Assembly (NCBI RefSeq): GCF_030697925.1
Contig: NZ_JAUYOJ010000189.1
Span: forward strand, 1-45,203
Origin: Phenylobacterium sp.
Lineage (GTDB): Bacteria; Pseudomonadota; Alphaproteobacteria; Caulobacterales; Caulobacteraceae
Length of the DNA stretch: 45,203 nucleotides
Reading direction: 5' to 3'
In this document: one piece after another, positions 15,721 through 24,297 of the stretch
Numbering within the stretch: position 1 is the stretch's first letter
Layout: each line of letters opens with the position of its first letter
The notes under the pieces: model-generated
The model's input: only the letters and a program-made list of their open reading frames with translations
Database searches by the model: none
What the model was told of the DNA's origin: nothing
Position numbers and translations under genes: made by a program

Positions 15721-16545
15721 GTGACCTTTACGAGCATTCTCGTTCACGCCGAACCCGACGCCGCGGCCTCGCCGCGCCTGGCCTGCGCGGTCGCCGTCGC
15801 CGAACGCTTCGACGCGCTGCTGATGGGGGTCGGCGCCGAACTCCTGCAATCGACCGCCGTCGCCGACCCCTTCGGCATGCTCGCCATGGAGTGGCAGGGC
15901 GTGATGCGCCAGCAGCTGGAGGACAACCTGAAAGCCGCCGAACAGACCTTTCGCCTGCACGCGGGAAGTCTGCGGACCGATTGGCGCACGCTCTATGCGC
16001 CGCCCACGGACGCCCTGTGCGGCGCCGCGCGGGCCGCTGACCTGATTGTGGCCGGCGGCGCGCCCCTGACGGGCGCCGACTATTGGCGCCAGGCCGACAC
16101 CGCCGAACTCGCGATCCGCGCCGGCCGCCCGGTCCTCGTGGCGCCTCCAACCCACCGGACCTTCCACGGCGACCGTATCCTCGTAGCGTGGAAGGACACC
16201 CGCGAAGCGCGGCGTGCGGTCGCCGACGCCATGCCGTTCCTGAAGCGCGCCGAAGCGGTCGTGGTCATGGAGGTCTGCACGAAGGACCAGGTCGAGGCCG
16301 CGGAATTCCATACCTCCGAGGTGGTCGCCCACCTGAAGCGCCATGGTGTGGAGGCCAGCGCCAAGGTCGAGGTCGAAGCCGATGACCGCGCCTGCGTCGA
16401 GCTCAACATCCAGGCCCAGGCGATGGCGGCCGACCTGATCGTGGCCGGCTGCTACGGCCACAGCCGGATGCGCGAGTGGGTGATGGGCGGCGTGAGCCGC
16501 GGTCTGATCCAGGCCCCGGAGCGGTTCGTGCTCCTGAGCCACTAG
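15721..16545 (+). CDS. Universal stress protein, tandem UspA domains
   Basis: 274 residues. Domain 1 begins MTFTSILVHAEPD; domain 2 begins about residue 150 with GDRILVAWKDTREARRAVADA and ends DLIVAGCYGHSRMREWVMGGVSRGLI, with the G-x2-G-x9-G-S/T-like nucleotide motif. GTG 15721 has GGGAGG about six bases upstream. Second gene after the BON protein, presumably under the FixK box at 14936. Paralogous in layout to the USP at 5827. Confidence 0.92.
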   Translation: MTFTSILVHAEPDAAASPRLACAVAVAERFDALLMGVGAELLQSTAVADPFGMLAMEWQGVMRQQLEDNLKAAEQTFRLHAGSLRTDWRTLYAPPTDALCGAARAADLIVAGGAPLTGADYWRQADTAELAIRAGRPVLVAPPTHRTFHGDRILVAWKDTREARRAVADAMPFLKRAEAVVVMEVCTKDQVEAAEFHTSEVVAHLKRHGVEASAKVEVEADDRACVELNIQAQAMAADLIVAGCYGHSRMREWVMGGVSRGLIQAPERFVLLSH

Positions 16546-16695
16546 CCCGTTCCCGGGCCGCCGGCGCCATGACCACTCGAAACGGACCTGGCCGTGATCG
16601 CCACGCCGGCGCCCACGGTTCCGGGCCTGATCGCCGAGCTTGGCGCGCGCGGGCGCCGGGCCGGTTCCCGCAGACGCCTGACCTCCGGGATTCCC

Positions 16696-16725
16696 CTTAG
16701 GGGGTGCTCCCGAGTTTCGGCCGAC
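16696..16725 (+). promoter_or_regulatory. Shared regulatory element B upstream of receiver gene (candidate FixJ site)
   Basis: Starts CTTAGGGGGTGCTCCCGA and ends TTTCGGCCGAC. It aligns to element A with 26 of 30 bases identical and one gap. It lies 57 bases before the 19-codon ORF and 113 bases before the receiver start. Confidence 0.5.
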
Positions 16726-16782
16726 ACCTCGCGGATGTACCTCGGCGGCCGTGATGGCTCGCCGAATAGGCTGAGGAACAGT

Positions 16783-16842
16783 ATGAACGCACCCTGCCCG
16801 GCCCATCAGTCCCCCGATCCCGCCTGGAAGGTCGCGGCTTGA
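16783..16842 (+). CDS. 19-codon leader ORF overlapping the receiver start
   Basis: ATG 16783 with GAGG six bases upstream encodes MNAPCPAHQSPDPAWKVAA and stops at TGA 16840-16842. The stop overlaps the TTG start of the receiver gene by two bases (TTGA). The good ribosome site and stop/start overlap suggest a translated leader coupled to the receiver. It could be a chance ORF; no homology is recognised. Confidence 0.4.
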   Translation: MNAPCPAHQSPDPAWKVAA

Positions 16843-17234
16843 CCCGGGCGCAAGTGGCGGCCCGCGGCGACCGGCCGAGGGTTCTGCTGGTCGATGACGA
16901 TGCAGCGCTTCGCGCGGCCCTGCAGTTCGCGCTCCAGCTTGACGGCCTGTCGGTGGAGACCTTCGCCAGCGCGGAAGACCTGCTCCAGCGGGCCGACGTG
17001 GCGGATGCCAGTTGCCTGGTGCTCGACCAGAATCTCCCGGGGATGACCGGCCTCGACCTTCTGGGTGTCCTGCGCCGCGGCGACGCCACGATCCCGGCGG
17101 TCCTGATCACGACCCACCCGGCAGCGGACCTGCGCCGCAAGGCCAAGGCGGCCGACGTCGAGATCGTCGAAAAGCCGCTGCTTTCCGACGCGCTGCTGCG
17201 TTCCGTCCTCACCCTCGTGGCGACCCGACCGTGA
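16839..17234 (+). CDS. Single-domain response regulator (receiver only)
   Basis: 131 residues and no output domain. Seen: VLLVDDDAALRAAL acidic pair, phospho-acceptor Asp in CLVLDQNLPGMTGLD, Thr in LITTHPA, and Lys in EKPL. TTG start 16839 has GGAAGG seven bases upstream. A GTG at 16854 is an alternative. It is very similar to the second lone receiver at 19548, and the two flank fixLJ. Possible roles are phosphate sink, FixL partner or modulator of FixJ (inference). Element B upstream suggests regulation shared with fixK. Confidence 0.87.
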   Translation: MTRAQVAARGDRPRVLLVDDDAALRAALQFALQLDGLSVETFASAEDLLQRADVADASCLVLDQNLPGMTGLDLLGVLRRGDATIPAVLITTHPAADLRRKAKAADVEIVEKPLLSDALLRSVLTLVATRP

Positions 17235-17252
17235 CCGAGGTCCGAGCCTGAG

Positions 17253-17381
17253 ATGTCCTTCCATCCCGAACCCGAGAATCCGGGCGCCAGCGTCGGACCG
17301 CCAAGTACGGCGGCTGGACGTCGGCGCTCGGCGAAGCGCCTTGCCGGGGCCGGTCTTGGCGCCTACCAGTTGAGACCATGA
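17253..17381 (+). CDS. Possible 42-residue ORF coupled to fixL
   Basis: ATG 17253 to TGA 17379-17381, beginning [18 protein letters not shown]. The stop overlaps the fixL ATG at 17378 (ATGA). fixL has no Shine-Dalgarno of its own and its frame has no earlier start, so translation coupled to this ORF would explain how fixL is initiated. No homology recognised and the ribosome site is weak, so confidence is low. Confidence 0.3.
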   Translation: MSFHPEPENPGASVGPPSTAAGRRRSAKRLAGAGLGAYQLRP

Positions 17382-18877
17382 AGGGTTCCACCAAAGCAGC
17401 ACGCCCCGTCGCCACGCGCCACGTGCCGCGGTGGGCGGGATACGCCTTGGCGGTCGCCGCGAGCATCGCGTCTCTGGTCCTGCACCGCGGCCTGGAGCCG
17501 ATCTTCGGGGACCAGGTCGTGTTCCTGATTTTCGTACCGGCCGTGATCGTCAGCGCCGCGTTGGGCGGCGTCGGGCCGGCCATGGCCGCGACCGGGGTCG
17601 CGCTTGGCGGAGTGCTGGTGTTTCGCTGGAGTGACATCCTGGGGGACGCAGCCGGTTTCACCAATGCCGGCCTGTTCCTGATGATCGGGGCGGCGATCGG
17701 TTTTGGCGGCTGGCGGTACCATCGCGGCCGACGCGAGAACGCCGAGGCCCTGGCCCACCTCGAGGACCGCGAGGCGCACCTGCGCTCGATCCTCGCCACG
17801 GTGCCCGACGCCATGGTGGTCATCGACGAGCGTGGGATCATGCAGTCCTTCAGCGCCACGGCCGAGCGCCTGTTCGGCTGGACATCGGGTGAGGCGATCG
17901 GGCGGAATGTCTCCATGCTGATGCCATCGCCCTACCGCGAGGGCCACGACAGCTACATCACCCGGTACCTTACGACCGGCGAACGGCGGATCATCGGTAT
18001 CGGCCGCGTGGTGGTGGGCGAGCGGCGCGACGGATCGACCTTTCCCATGGAGCTCTCCGTAGGCGAGATGGCCACGACGCCCCGGTTCTTCACCGGGTTT
18101 GTCCGCGATCTCAGCGAACGGCAGGCCACGGAGCGGCGGCTGCAGGACGTGCAGTCGGAGCTCGTCCATGTCTCGCGCCTCACCGCCATGGGCGAGATGG
18201 CCTCGGCCCTGGCGCACGAGCTGAACCAGCCGCTGTCGGCCATCGCCAACTATGTGAAAGGCTCGGTGCGTCTGCTGGAGGCGGAAAATCCCGATCGCGG
18301 CATGATCCGTGACGCGCTGGCCAGCGCCGGCGACCAGACGCTGCGAGCCGGCCAGATCATCCGGCGCCTGCGGGACTTCGTCTCCAAGGGAGAGGCGGAA
18401 CCGCGCATCGAGAGCCTGCACAAACTGCTAGAGGAAGCAGGCGCCCTGGCCATGATCGGGGCCAAGGAGCGCGGCGTGCGGCTGCAGTACCGCATAGATC
18501 CGCGGGTGGAGCTGGTCCTCGCCGACAAGGTTCAGATCCAGCAGGTCGTTCTGAACCTGATGCGCAACGCCATCGACGCCATGGAGGACGCGCCGCGACG
18601 GGAACTCACGGTCTCCGCCCGCCTCGCCAAGGAGGGCGTGGTCGAGATCGCGGTAACCGATTCCGGTTCCGGCATCAGCCCCGAGGTCGCCGAACAGCTC
18701 TTCCAACCGTTCTTCACCACCAAGGCGCAGGGCATGGGGGTTGGGCTGTCGATTTCGCGTACAATCATCGAAGCGCATGGCGGTCGAATCTGGGTCGAGC
18801 CCGGGCCCGATGCCGGATCGGTGTTCCGTTTCACGCTGCGCGCGGTGACCGAAGGGGAGCTTGTCGACGGTGACTGA
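17378..18877 (+). CDS. fixL: Oxygen-sensing sensor histidine kinase FixL
   Basis: 499 residues. About four N-terminal membrane helices (20-115) precede a PAS domain (about 130-250) with [19 protein letters not shown] and [19 protein letters not shown]. The His of HDSY lies where rhizobial FixL has its heme-proximal His, and the GxGR...RRDGS arginines fit the FixL heme pocket. The kinase core has [14 protein letters not shown] (phospho-His), an N box [10 protein letters not shown], and G boxes DSGSGI and GMGVGLSI. It autophosphorylates when deoxygenated and passes phosphate to FixJ (family knowledge). It overlaps fixJ by eight bases and lacks a Shine-Dalgarno. Confidence 0.93.
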   Translation: MKGSTKAARPVATRHVPRWAGYALAVAASIASLVLHRGLEPIFGDQVVFLIFVPAVIVSAALGGVGPAMAATGVALGGVLVFRWSDILGDAAGFTNAGLFLMIGAAIGFGGWRYHRGRRENAEALAHLEDREAHLRSILATVPDAMVVIDERGIMQSFSATAERLFGWTSGEAIGRNVSMLMPSPYREGHDSYITRYLTTGERRIIGIGRVVVGERRDGSTFPMELSVGEMATTPRFFTGFVRDLSERQATERRLQDVQSELVHVSRLTAMGEMASALAHELNQPLSAIANYVKGSVRLLEAENPDRGMIRDALASAGDQTLRAGQIIRRLRDFVSKGEAEPRIESLHKLLEEAGALAMIGAKERGVRLQYRIDPRVELVLADKVQIQQVVLNLMRNAIDAMEDAPRRELTVSARLAKEGVVEIAVTDSGSGISPEVAEQLFQPFFTTKAQGMGVGLSISRTIIEAHGGRIWVEPGPDAGSVFRFTLRAVTEGELVDGD

Positions 18878-19478
18878 AGCCGTAGTGCATCTGATCGATG
18901 ACGACGAGGCCGTGCGCGATTCGCTGGCCTTCCTGCTTACGACAGCTGGGATCGCCTCCCGGACCTATGAGTCGGCCGTCACCTTCCTCGACCAGCTGGC
19001 CGGCGCGGCCCCCGGCTGCGTGGTCACCGACATCCGCATGCCGGACATGAACGGCCTCGAGCTCGTCCGCCGCCTGAAGGACCGCGGCGCGAGCCATCCG
19101 ATCATCGTGATCACCGGCCACGGCGATGTTCCGCTCGCCGTCGAGGCCATGAAGGCCGGCGTGGTCGACTTCCTGGAGAAACCTTTCGACGACGAGGCCC
19201 TGCTCGGTTCGATCCGGACGGCGCTGACGATCGGCGGCCAGGCGACCCAGGCGAGCGAGGAGCGCCGCAAGTTCGAAGCGATGCTCGCCGCGCTCTCGCC
19301 GCGCGAGACCGAAGTGCTGAAGGGCGTGCTCGCCGGCAAGCAGAACAAGGTCATCGCCTTCGAACTCGGCATTAGTGCGCGCACCGTCGAGGTCTACCGC
19401 GCCAACGTCATGACCAAGACCTCCGCCGGCAGCCTCTCGGAACTGGTGCGCATGGCCCTGCTGGCCGGCGGCCTTTGA
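18870..19478 (+). CDS. fixJ: Response regulator FixJ (receiver + LuxR-type HTH)
   Basis: 202 residues. The receiver has [15 protein letters not shown], phospho-Asp in [15 protein letters not shown], Thr in [18 protein letters not shown], and Lys in LEKPF. A LuxR/FixJ-type HTH follows: [43 protein letters not shown] 18870 is chosen because GGGGAG lies about ten bases upstream and homologues start close to this point. TTG 18861 would sit almost on the Shine-Dalgarno. Partner of FixL; the expected output is activation of fixK. Confidence 0.93.
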   Translation: MTEAVVHLIDDDEAVRDSLAFLLTTAGIASRTYESAVTFLDQLAGAAPGCVVTDIRMPDMNGLELVRRLKDRGASHPIIVITGHGDVPLAVEAMKAGVVDFLEKPFDDEALLGSIRTALTIGGQATQASEERRKFEAMLAALSPRETEVLKGVLAGKQNKVIAFELGISARTVEVYRANVMTKTSAGSLSELVRMALLAGGL

Positions 19479-19488
19479 GGCTCGTCAA
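19475..19488 (+). promoter_or_regulatory. One-mismatch FNR/FixK box upstream of second receiver
   Basis: TTGAGGCTCGTCAA, with G in place of Y at position five. It overlaps the fixJ stop codon and is centred 66 bases upstream of the receiver start at 19548. Confidence 0.55.
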
Positions 19489-19547
19489 AGCGGCGCGGCG
19501 CGGAGCGGGTAATCTGAACTCCCAACCGCCACTTCCGCCGACAGGCC

Positions 19548-19925
19548 ATGCTCGACAGTACCGATCCCAGACCGACGATTATCCTGGTCGACGACGATGC
19601 GGCCTTGCGAGCGGCCTTGAAGTTCAACCTTGAGATCGAGGGCTTCCACGTCGAGACCTGCGAGAGCGGAGAGGCCCTGCTGCTGCGAGATCTGCCGTCC
19701 GGTCGGGCCTGTGTGGTTCTCGACTATAATCTTCCCGGCATCACCGGGCTGGATGCGCTGAGCCAGCTTCGCCGTCGACAGGTGGATCTCCCGGCGCTGA
19801 TCATCACGAGCACCCCGTCCCTGCATGTGCGCGAGAGGATTCGGGCGGCCGGGGCGGATCTCATCGAGAAGCCGTTGCTGGGCGACGCGCTTGTGGGTGG
19901 CATCCGCGAGGCGCTGGCCCGCTAG
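19548..19925 (+). CDS. Single-domain response regulator (receiver only), paralogue of the one at 16839
   Basis: 125 residues: IILVDDDAALRAALKF, phospho-Asp in CVVLDYNLPGITGLD, Thr in LIITSTPS, Lys in EKPLLGDAL. It ends with the receiver domain. Shares the DDDAALRAAL, NLPG-x-TGLD and EKPL blocks with the receiver at 16839, so a local duplication is likely. Its stop overlaps the convergent oxidoreductase stop (CTAG palindrome at 19922-19925). Probably FixK-induced via the site at 19475, which could provide feedback on FixLJ signalling (inference). Confidence 0.87.
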   Translation: MLDSTDPRPTIILVDDDAALRAALKFNLEIEGFHVETCESGEALLLRDLPSGRACVVLDYNLPGITGLDALSQLRRRQVDLPALIITSTPSLHVRERIRAAGADLIEKPLLGDALVGGIREALAR

Positions 19926-20506
19926 GTTCCCGCCGCGCCGTGACGCTCCATCGCCGCCAGCCAGCGCCGCCGGGTGCGCGGGCCAATCCCTTCCACGCCG
20001 CCGATAAGATCGTGCCGGATCGGCTTGAAACCCGATATCCATAGGACGCCCTTCTCCAGGCTCTTGAGACCGTGCGCCCCGAAAATCACCCGGAAGATCA
20101 TGGCCGGCATGCCCATGGTCACCACCACGCGGGCCGACTTGCCCTTGAGCAGGCCAGTCGGCGTCCCGCCGGGCGGGCTCAGGGCCACGCCGTAACGGAA
20201 CACCTGCTCGAGGAAGCCCTTGAGGAGGGCGGGCGCGCCGCCCAGCCACAGCGGATACAGGATCACCAGGTGGTCCGCCCAGCGGAGCGTTTCCTGCGCC
20301 TCGCGGATGGCCGGGTGCGCGGCCTCGGACATGAACTCGTCCTTCGTACGCACCAGGGGAAAGTCCAACGCCCCGACATCAATGCGCCGGATCTGGTGAC
20401 CCGCGCTGCTCGCACCGCAGATATAGGCGTTGGCCAGCGCCGCGCAGAGCCGTTCGCCCCGCGGATCGGGATGACCGTTGAGAACCAGGATGTTCTTGGC
20501 GGCCAT
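19922..20506 (-). CDS. Flavodoxin-fold NAD(P)H-dependent oxidoreductase
   Basis: 194 residues. Begins MAAKNILVLNGHPDPRGERL (flavin phosphate loop) and contains HLVILYPLWLGGAPALLKGFLEQVF, the family's flavin-contact block, then VTMGMPAMIFR. ATG 20506 overlaps the hemN stop by one base (TAATG), so it is the terminal gene of the cco-hem transcription direction. A longer in-frame extension to 20836 lies inside hemN and is not supported. Likely quinone or flavin reductase; substrate unknown. Confidence 0.88.
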   Translation of the reverse strand: MAAKNILVLNGHPDPRGERLCAALANAYICGASSAGHQIRRIDVGALDFPLVRTKDEFMSEAAHPAIREAQETLRWADHLVILYPLWLGGAPALLKGFLEQVFRYGVALSPPGGTPTGLLKGKSARVVVTMGMPAMIFRVIFGAHGLKSLEKGVLWISGFKPIRHDLIGGVEGIGPRTRRRWLAAMERHGAAGT

Positions 20507-21906
20507 TAGAGCGCCTTCGAGTGGCGGCCCTCGGCCGCCGCGAAATAGCGGTCGAACACCGCGCAGATCGTGCGAACCACCAGGCGGCCGGTCTCGGTGA
20601 CGCTCACCCGGCCGCCGTCGCAGACGACGAGCCCGTCGCGCTCGAAGGCCCGCAGCTGCGCGAGTTCGCGGCTCAATTCGCCGAGTTCCCGGTTGTGCCG
20701 CTCGCAGACGTCGAAGAGGTCGACTTGGAGTTCGCACATCAGCCGTTCGATGATCTCGCCGCGGAAGCGATCCTCGCGGGTCACGACCACGCCGCGCGCG
20801 ACCGGCAGTTGGCCCTTGGCGACCATTTCGCGCCAACCGAGCTCCGGCGTGACGTTCTGAACGAAGCCCTGAGGCAGGCTGCCGATCGCCGAGGCCCCGA
20901 GGCCCAGCAGGGTCCCCGCTCCGTCGGCGGTGTAGCCCTGGAAGTTACGGCGCAACCGGCCTTCTGCCTGGGCGAGCGCCAGTTCGTCGCTCGGCAAGGC
21001 GAAGTGGTCGAGGCCAATCCGGACATAGCCTTGGGCCACGAGCCGCTCGGCGGCGGCTTCGCTCTGGTCGAGCCGCTCGGCAGGCCCGGGCAGCGCCGCC
21101 TCGTGGATGAGCTGTTGATGCGTCTTCATCCAGGGCACGTGGGCATAGCCGAACAGCGCCAGGCGTTCGGGACGCAGGGGCAGCACCTGGTCGAGGGTGG
21201 AGAGGGTGTTGGCCACGGTCTGATGCGGCAGGCCGTACATGAGGTCGAGATTGATCGAGGCCACGCCCGCCTCGCGCAGCCAGCCCATGCAACGCGCCAC
21301 CTCTTCGACGCTGCCCTGGCGATTCACGGCCTCTTGCACGCGCGGCGACAGGTTCTGCACGCCGAGGCTCGCTCGGTTCAGGCCGTGACCGACCGCGGCC
21401 TGAACCCATTCGCGGGTCAAGCCCGGCGGATCGATCTCGGCGGCGACCTCGAGTGCCGGCAGAAGGCCAAACACCCGCCCGAGCCCGCCGAACAGCACGG
21501 CCAGCTCGTCGACCGTCAGCATGTTCGGCGTCCCGCCGCCGAGATGGATCGCACCGGCCTCGAGCTTCCCGGGCAGCGCCTGTTCCAGCAGGGCCAGCTC
21601 GTCCATCAGATAGCCCACATAGTCGGCCACCGGCCCGTGGCGGCGCACCGCGCGCGTATTGCAGCCGCAGTACCAGCACAGGCGCGAGCAGAAGGGGATA
21701 TGGACGTAGATCGAGACCGGATCGGCCATCGGCAGATTGCGCAGCCAGGTGCGATAGACGGCGGCGTCGACGGCGGGCGTGAACTGAACCGCGCTCGGGT
21801 AGCTGGTGTAGCGCGGCGCGCGCCCGTCGTACTTGGCCACCAGATCGGCCAGGGCGGGTGCGGGCGAATAGGTCGACTGGACGGCGGTCAAGGGCGGCTC
21901 CTGCAT
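20506..21906 (-). CDS. hemN: Oxygen-independent coproporphyrinogen III oxidase (radical SAM)
   Basis: 466 residues, typical for HemN. The radical-SAM cysteine motif is in YVHIPFCSRLCWYCGCNT (C-x3-C-x2-C-x-C), with the glycine-rich SAM loop in GGGTPNMLTVDEL. It ends with the HemN C-terminal domain (DRFRGEIIERLMC). Converts coproporphyrinogen III to protoporphyrinogen IX without oxygen, supplying heme for cbb3 oxidase. ATG 21906 is chosen over the upstream 22026 start, which would overlap ccoS. A near-perfect FixK box (21943) lies ahead. Confidence 0.94.
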   Translation of the reverse strand: MQEPPLTAVQSTYSPAPALADLVAKYDGRAPRYTSYPSAVQFTPAVDAAVYRTWLRNLPMADPVSIYVHIPFCSRLCWYCGCNTRAVRRHGPVADYVGYLMDELALLEQALPGKLEAGAIHLGGGTPNMLTVDELAVLFGGLGRVFGLLPALEVAAEIDPPGLTREWVQAAVGHGLNRASLGVQNLSPRVQEAVNRQGSVEEVARCMGWLREAGVASINLDLMYGLPHQTVANTLSTLDQVLPLRPERLALFGYAHVPWMKTHQQLIHEAALPGPAERLDQSEAAAERLVAQGYVRIGLDHFALPSDELALAQAEGRLRRNFQGYTADGAGTLLGLGASAIGSLPQGFVQNVTPELGWREMVAKGQLPVARGVVVTREDRFRGEIIERLMCELQVDLFDVCERHNRELGELSRELAQLRAFERDGLVVCDGGRVSVTETGRLVVRTICAVFDRYFAAAEGRHSKAL

Positions 21907-21942
21907 CAAGCCACCAACTTGGCCGCCTGGCCGTCCGGCGCC

Positions 21943-21956
21943 GTGATATCGGTCAA
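21943..21956 (-). promoter_or_regulatory. One-mismatch FNR/FixK box upstream of hemN
   Basis: GTGATATCGGTCAA, first base off consensus. It overlaps the ccoS stop codon and is centred 43 bases from the hemN start, somewhat closer than the other sites. Confidence 0.5.
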
Positions 21957-22117
21957 TCGCCCGGTAGGGGCGCGTCCTCGGGATCCTTGGCCAGGATGCG
22001 TTCGGCGTCGCCGATGGGATCGTCATACTGGCCGTTCCCTAGCGTCCATCGGAAGGCGGCCAGGCCGAGCAGGGCCAGGAAGACCGAGGCCGGCGCCAGG
22101 AAGATCAGGATGTCCAT
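21953..22117 (-). CDS. ccoS: cbb3 oxidase maturation protein CcoS
   Basis: 54 residues, begins MDILIFLAPASVFLALLGLAAF, a single N-terminal membrane helix, followed by FRWTLGNGQYDDPIGDAERIL. The W-x2-x-x-GQ(Y/F)DD pattern is the hallmark of CcoS. Needed for cofactor insertion into the cbb3 catalytic subunit (family knowledge). ATG 22117 overlaps the 3' end of ccoI by 13 bases. Normal length for the family. Confidence 0.9.
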   Translation of the reverse strand: MDILIFLAPASVFLALLGLAAFRWTLGNGQYDDPIGDAERILAKDPEDAPLPGD

Positions 22118-24297
22118 CGCCGCCCGCCTCCGGCGCCCATGCGTAGGGCGTTGAGCATCACGGCGAGGGAAGACCCCGACATGGCCAGGGCCGCGACGAA
22201 GGGGTTGATCAGGCCCGCCATGGCCGCCGGCGCGGCGATCAGGTTGTAGGCCGCCGCGAAGCCGAAGTTCTGCAGCGCCCGCCGCCGCGCGGTGAGCGCC
22301 GTGTCGATGGCTGTGACCACCGCGTCGAGCCCCTCGCCCGAGAACACCAGATCCGCCGCGTTCTGGCTGGCGTCCAGGGCCGTTCCGGGCGCCATAGCGG
22401 CATGGGCGTTGGCGAGCGCGGCGGTGTCGTTGAGCCCGTCGCCGATCATCAGCACGCGCCGGCCCTCGGCCGTCCGCTGCGCCACGATCTGCGCCTTCTC
22501 AGCCGGGGTAAGGCCAGCGCGCCAGGCGGTCACACCAAGAACCTCTGCGACGCGTCGAACCGGGTCGAAGCCATCGCCAGACAGGATCTCGACGCTCAGT
22601 CCGCGGGCCCGCAGGGCCTGGACCGTGGCGCCAGCGTCCGCCCGGAGCTGATCCTGGAAAACGTAGCGGATCTTGGGCTCGCCCTCGATCGCCAGCCACA
22701 GTTCCGTCTCGCTGGGTCCCGCGCTAGTCACGCCTACGAAGGCGGCCCGGCCCAGGCGGGCCCGGCGACCGCGGATGAAGCCCTCGACCCCTTGCCCCGG
22801 GGTCTCGATCACCTTGTCGGCCAGGATCGAGGGTCCGGCTTCCCGAGCGAGCGCGCGAGCCAACGGATGGGCCGAGGCCCGCGCCAGGGGCGCGGCCATG
22901 GCCACGGCCGCGGGGACTGGATCGACGAGGCATGGACGCCCTTCTGTCAGGACGCCGGTCTTGTCGAGGATGACATGGTCGATCTCGGCCAGCCGCTCCA
23001 GGGCGGCCCCGGACTTCACCAGCACGCCACGGCGGAAGAGCCGCGCCGAGGCGCTGACCTGCACCGCGGGGACCGCGAGGCCGAGCGCGCAAGGACAGGT
23101 GATGATCAGGACGGCGACGGCCCGCAGCAGCGCCTCGCGCGGTCCCATTCCTAGAATCATGCCGCCGGCGAAGGTCATGGCCGCCGCGCTATGGACCACC
23201 GGCACGTAGAGGGCCGCGGCCTTGTCAGCGAGTTGGACGTAGCGGGAGCGTGACTGCGCGCCGGCCTCCACCAGCCGCGCGATGTCGGCGATGGCGGAGT
23301 CCTCGGAGGTGGCCGTCGCCAGCAGACGCAAGGTCCCTGTGAGGTTGAGTGCCCCAGCCCGGCACGTGTCGCCGACGCGGGCCGGGACCGGCGCCGTCTC
23401 GCCAGTGAGCAGGGCGTTATCGAGGGACGACTGGCCCGCCTCGATCAGACCGTCCACCGGAATGCGGTCGCCCGGCCGGACGAGAAGGAGATCGCCAGGA
23501 ACAATGTCGCTGAGCGGCCGTCGATGTTCCTGTCCGTCGGCGCCGATGACGGCGGCGGCCGGCGCCTGGAGCGCCAGGATGTCCCCAGCCGCGCCGCGGG
23601 CCCGGGCGCGCAGGCGATGATCCAGCCACCGGCCGATAAGCAGCAGGAAGAGCAGCGAGACCGCCGCGTCGAAATAGGTGTCGGCGCCGCCCAGCACGGT
23701 CTCGACGAAGCTGATGGCGAGGGTCAGCAGGACGCCGATGGAGATCGGCACGTCCATATTGGCCCGGCCGGCCTTGAGCGAGCGCCAGGCCGAGGTGAAG
23801 AACGGCATGCCAGCATAGACCGCGCAGGGCGCGCCGACCGCCGCGCTCATCCACTGCATCATGGTCCGCATCGCCGGACCCAGTTCCTGGCCGAACAGCC
23901 CCGCCCAGATCGGCACGGAGAACATCATGGCGTTGCCGGCGCCAAAGGCGGCCACGCCGAGCGCCATGGCCAGGCGACGGCCCTCGGCGTCGTGCGCCGC
24001 GGCAGACGTGGCCGGATCGAAGGGCGTCGCGGGATAGCCCAGGCGATCCAGGGTCTCGATCACGAGCGCGGGGTCGCCGCCGCCTTCCGTAAAGCCGACG
24101 GAGAGCTTGCCGGTCGTCAGGTTCATACGCGCGGAACCCACGCCGGCGATCGCCCCGACCTGACCCTCGATCTTCGAGATGCAGCCGGCGCAGCGGGCGC
24201 CTCGGACCAACAGGTCGAGGCGTTCGCCGCCATCCGGGTTGGGGCGCAGGAAAGCCGAGAAGTCCTGTCTCGGCGCGAACTCCGACGTTAGGGCCAT
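22105..24297 (-). CDS. ccoI: Copper-exporting P1B-type ATPase CcoI/FixI
   Basis: 730 residues. The N-terminal metal-binding motif is GARCAGCISK (Cys36, Cys39). The membrane core carries TCPCALGLAVPAV (CPC metal site), the phosphorylation motif reads DKTGVLT (usual DKTGTLT, Val for Thr at the fifth place), and HPLARAL and MIGDGLNDTAAL complete the nucleotide and hinge regions. It delivers copper for assembly of the cbb3 binuclear centre. ATG 24297 overlaps the ccoH 3' end by 10 bases. The frame extends upstream to 24837, but that part lies over ccoH and is low-complexity arginine-rich. Confidence 0.94.
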   Translation of the reverse strand: MALTSEFAPRQDFSAFLRPNPDGGERLDLLVRGARCAGCISKIEGQVGAIAGVGSARMNLTTGKLSVGFTEGGGDPALVIETLDRLGYPATPFDPATSAAAHDAEGRRLAMALGVAAFGAGNAMMFSVPIWAGLFGQELGPAMRTMMQWMSAAVGAPCAVYAGMPFFTSAWRSLKAGRANMDVPISIGVLLTLAISFVETVLGGADTYFDAAVSLLFLLLIGRWLDHRLRARARGAAGDILALQAPAAAVIGADGQEHRRPLSDIVPGDLLLVRPGDRIPVDGLIEAGQSSLDNALLTGETAPVPARVGDTCRAGALNLTGTLRLLATATSEDSAIADIARLVEAGAQSRSRYVQLADKAAALYVPVVHSAAAMTFAGGMILGMGPREALLRAVAVLIITCPCALGLAVPAVQVSASARLFRRGVLVKSGAALERLAEIDHVILDKTGVLTEGRPCLVDPVPAAVAMAAPLARASAHPLARALAREAGPSILADKVIETPGQGVEGFIRGRRARLGRAAFVGVTSAGPSETELWLAIEGEPKIRYVFQDQLRADAGATVQALRARGLSVEILSGDGFDPVRRVAEVLGVTAWRAGLTPAEKAQIVAQRTAEGRRVLMIGDGLNDTAALANAHAAMAPGTALDASQNAADLVFSGEGLDAVVTAIDTALTARRRALQNFGFAAAYNLIAAPAAMAGLINPFVAALAMSGSSLAVMLNALRMGAGGGRRWTS

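Noticed and set aside
18861..18863. TTG start for fixJ
   Set aside because: It lies one base after the Shine-Dalgarno. GTG 18870 has workable spacing and matches the usual FixJ N-terminus.
20521..22146. 541-codon open frame on the plus strand
   Set aside because: Antisense of hemN and ccoS, which are certain by motif. No ribosome site or homology.
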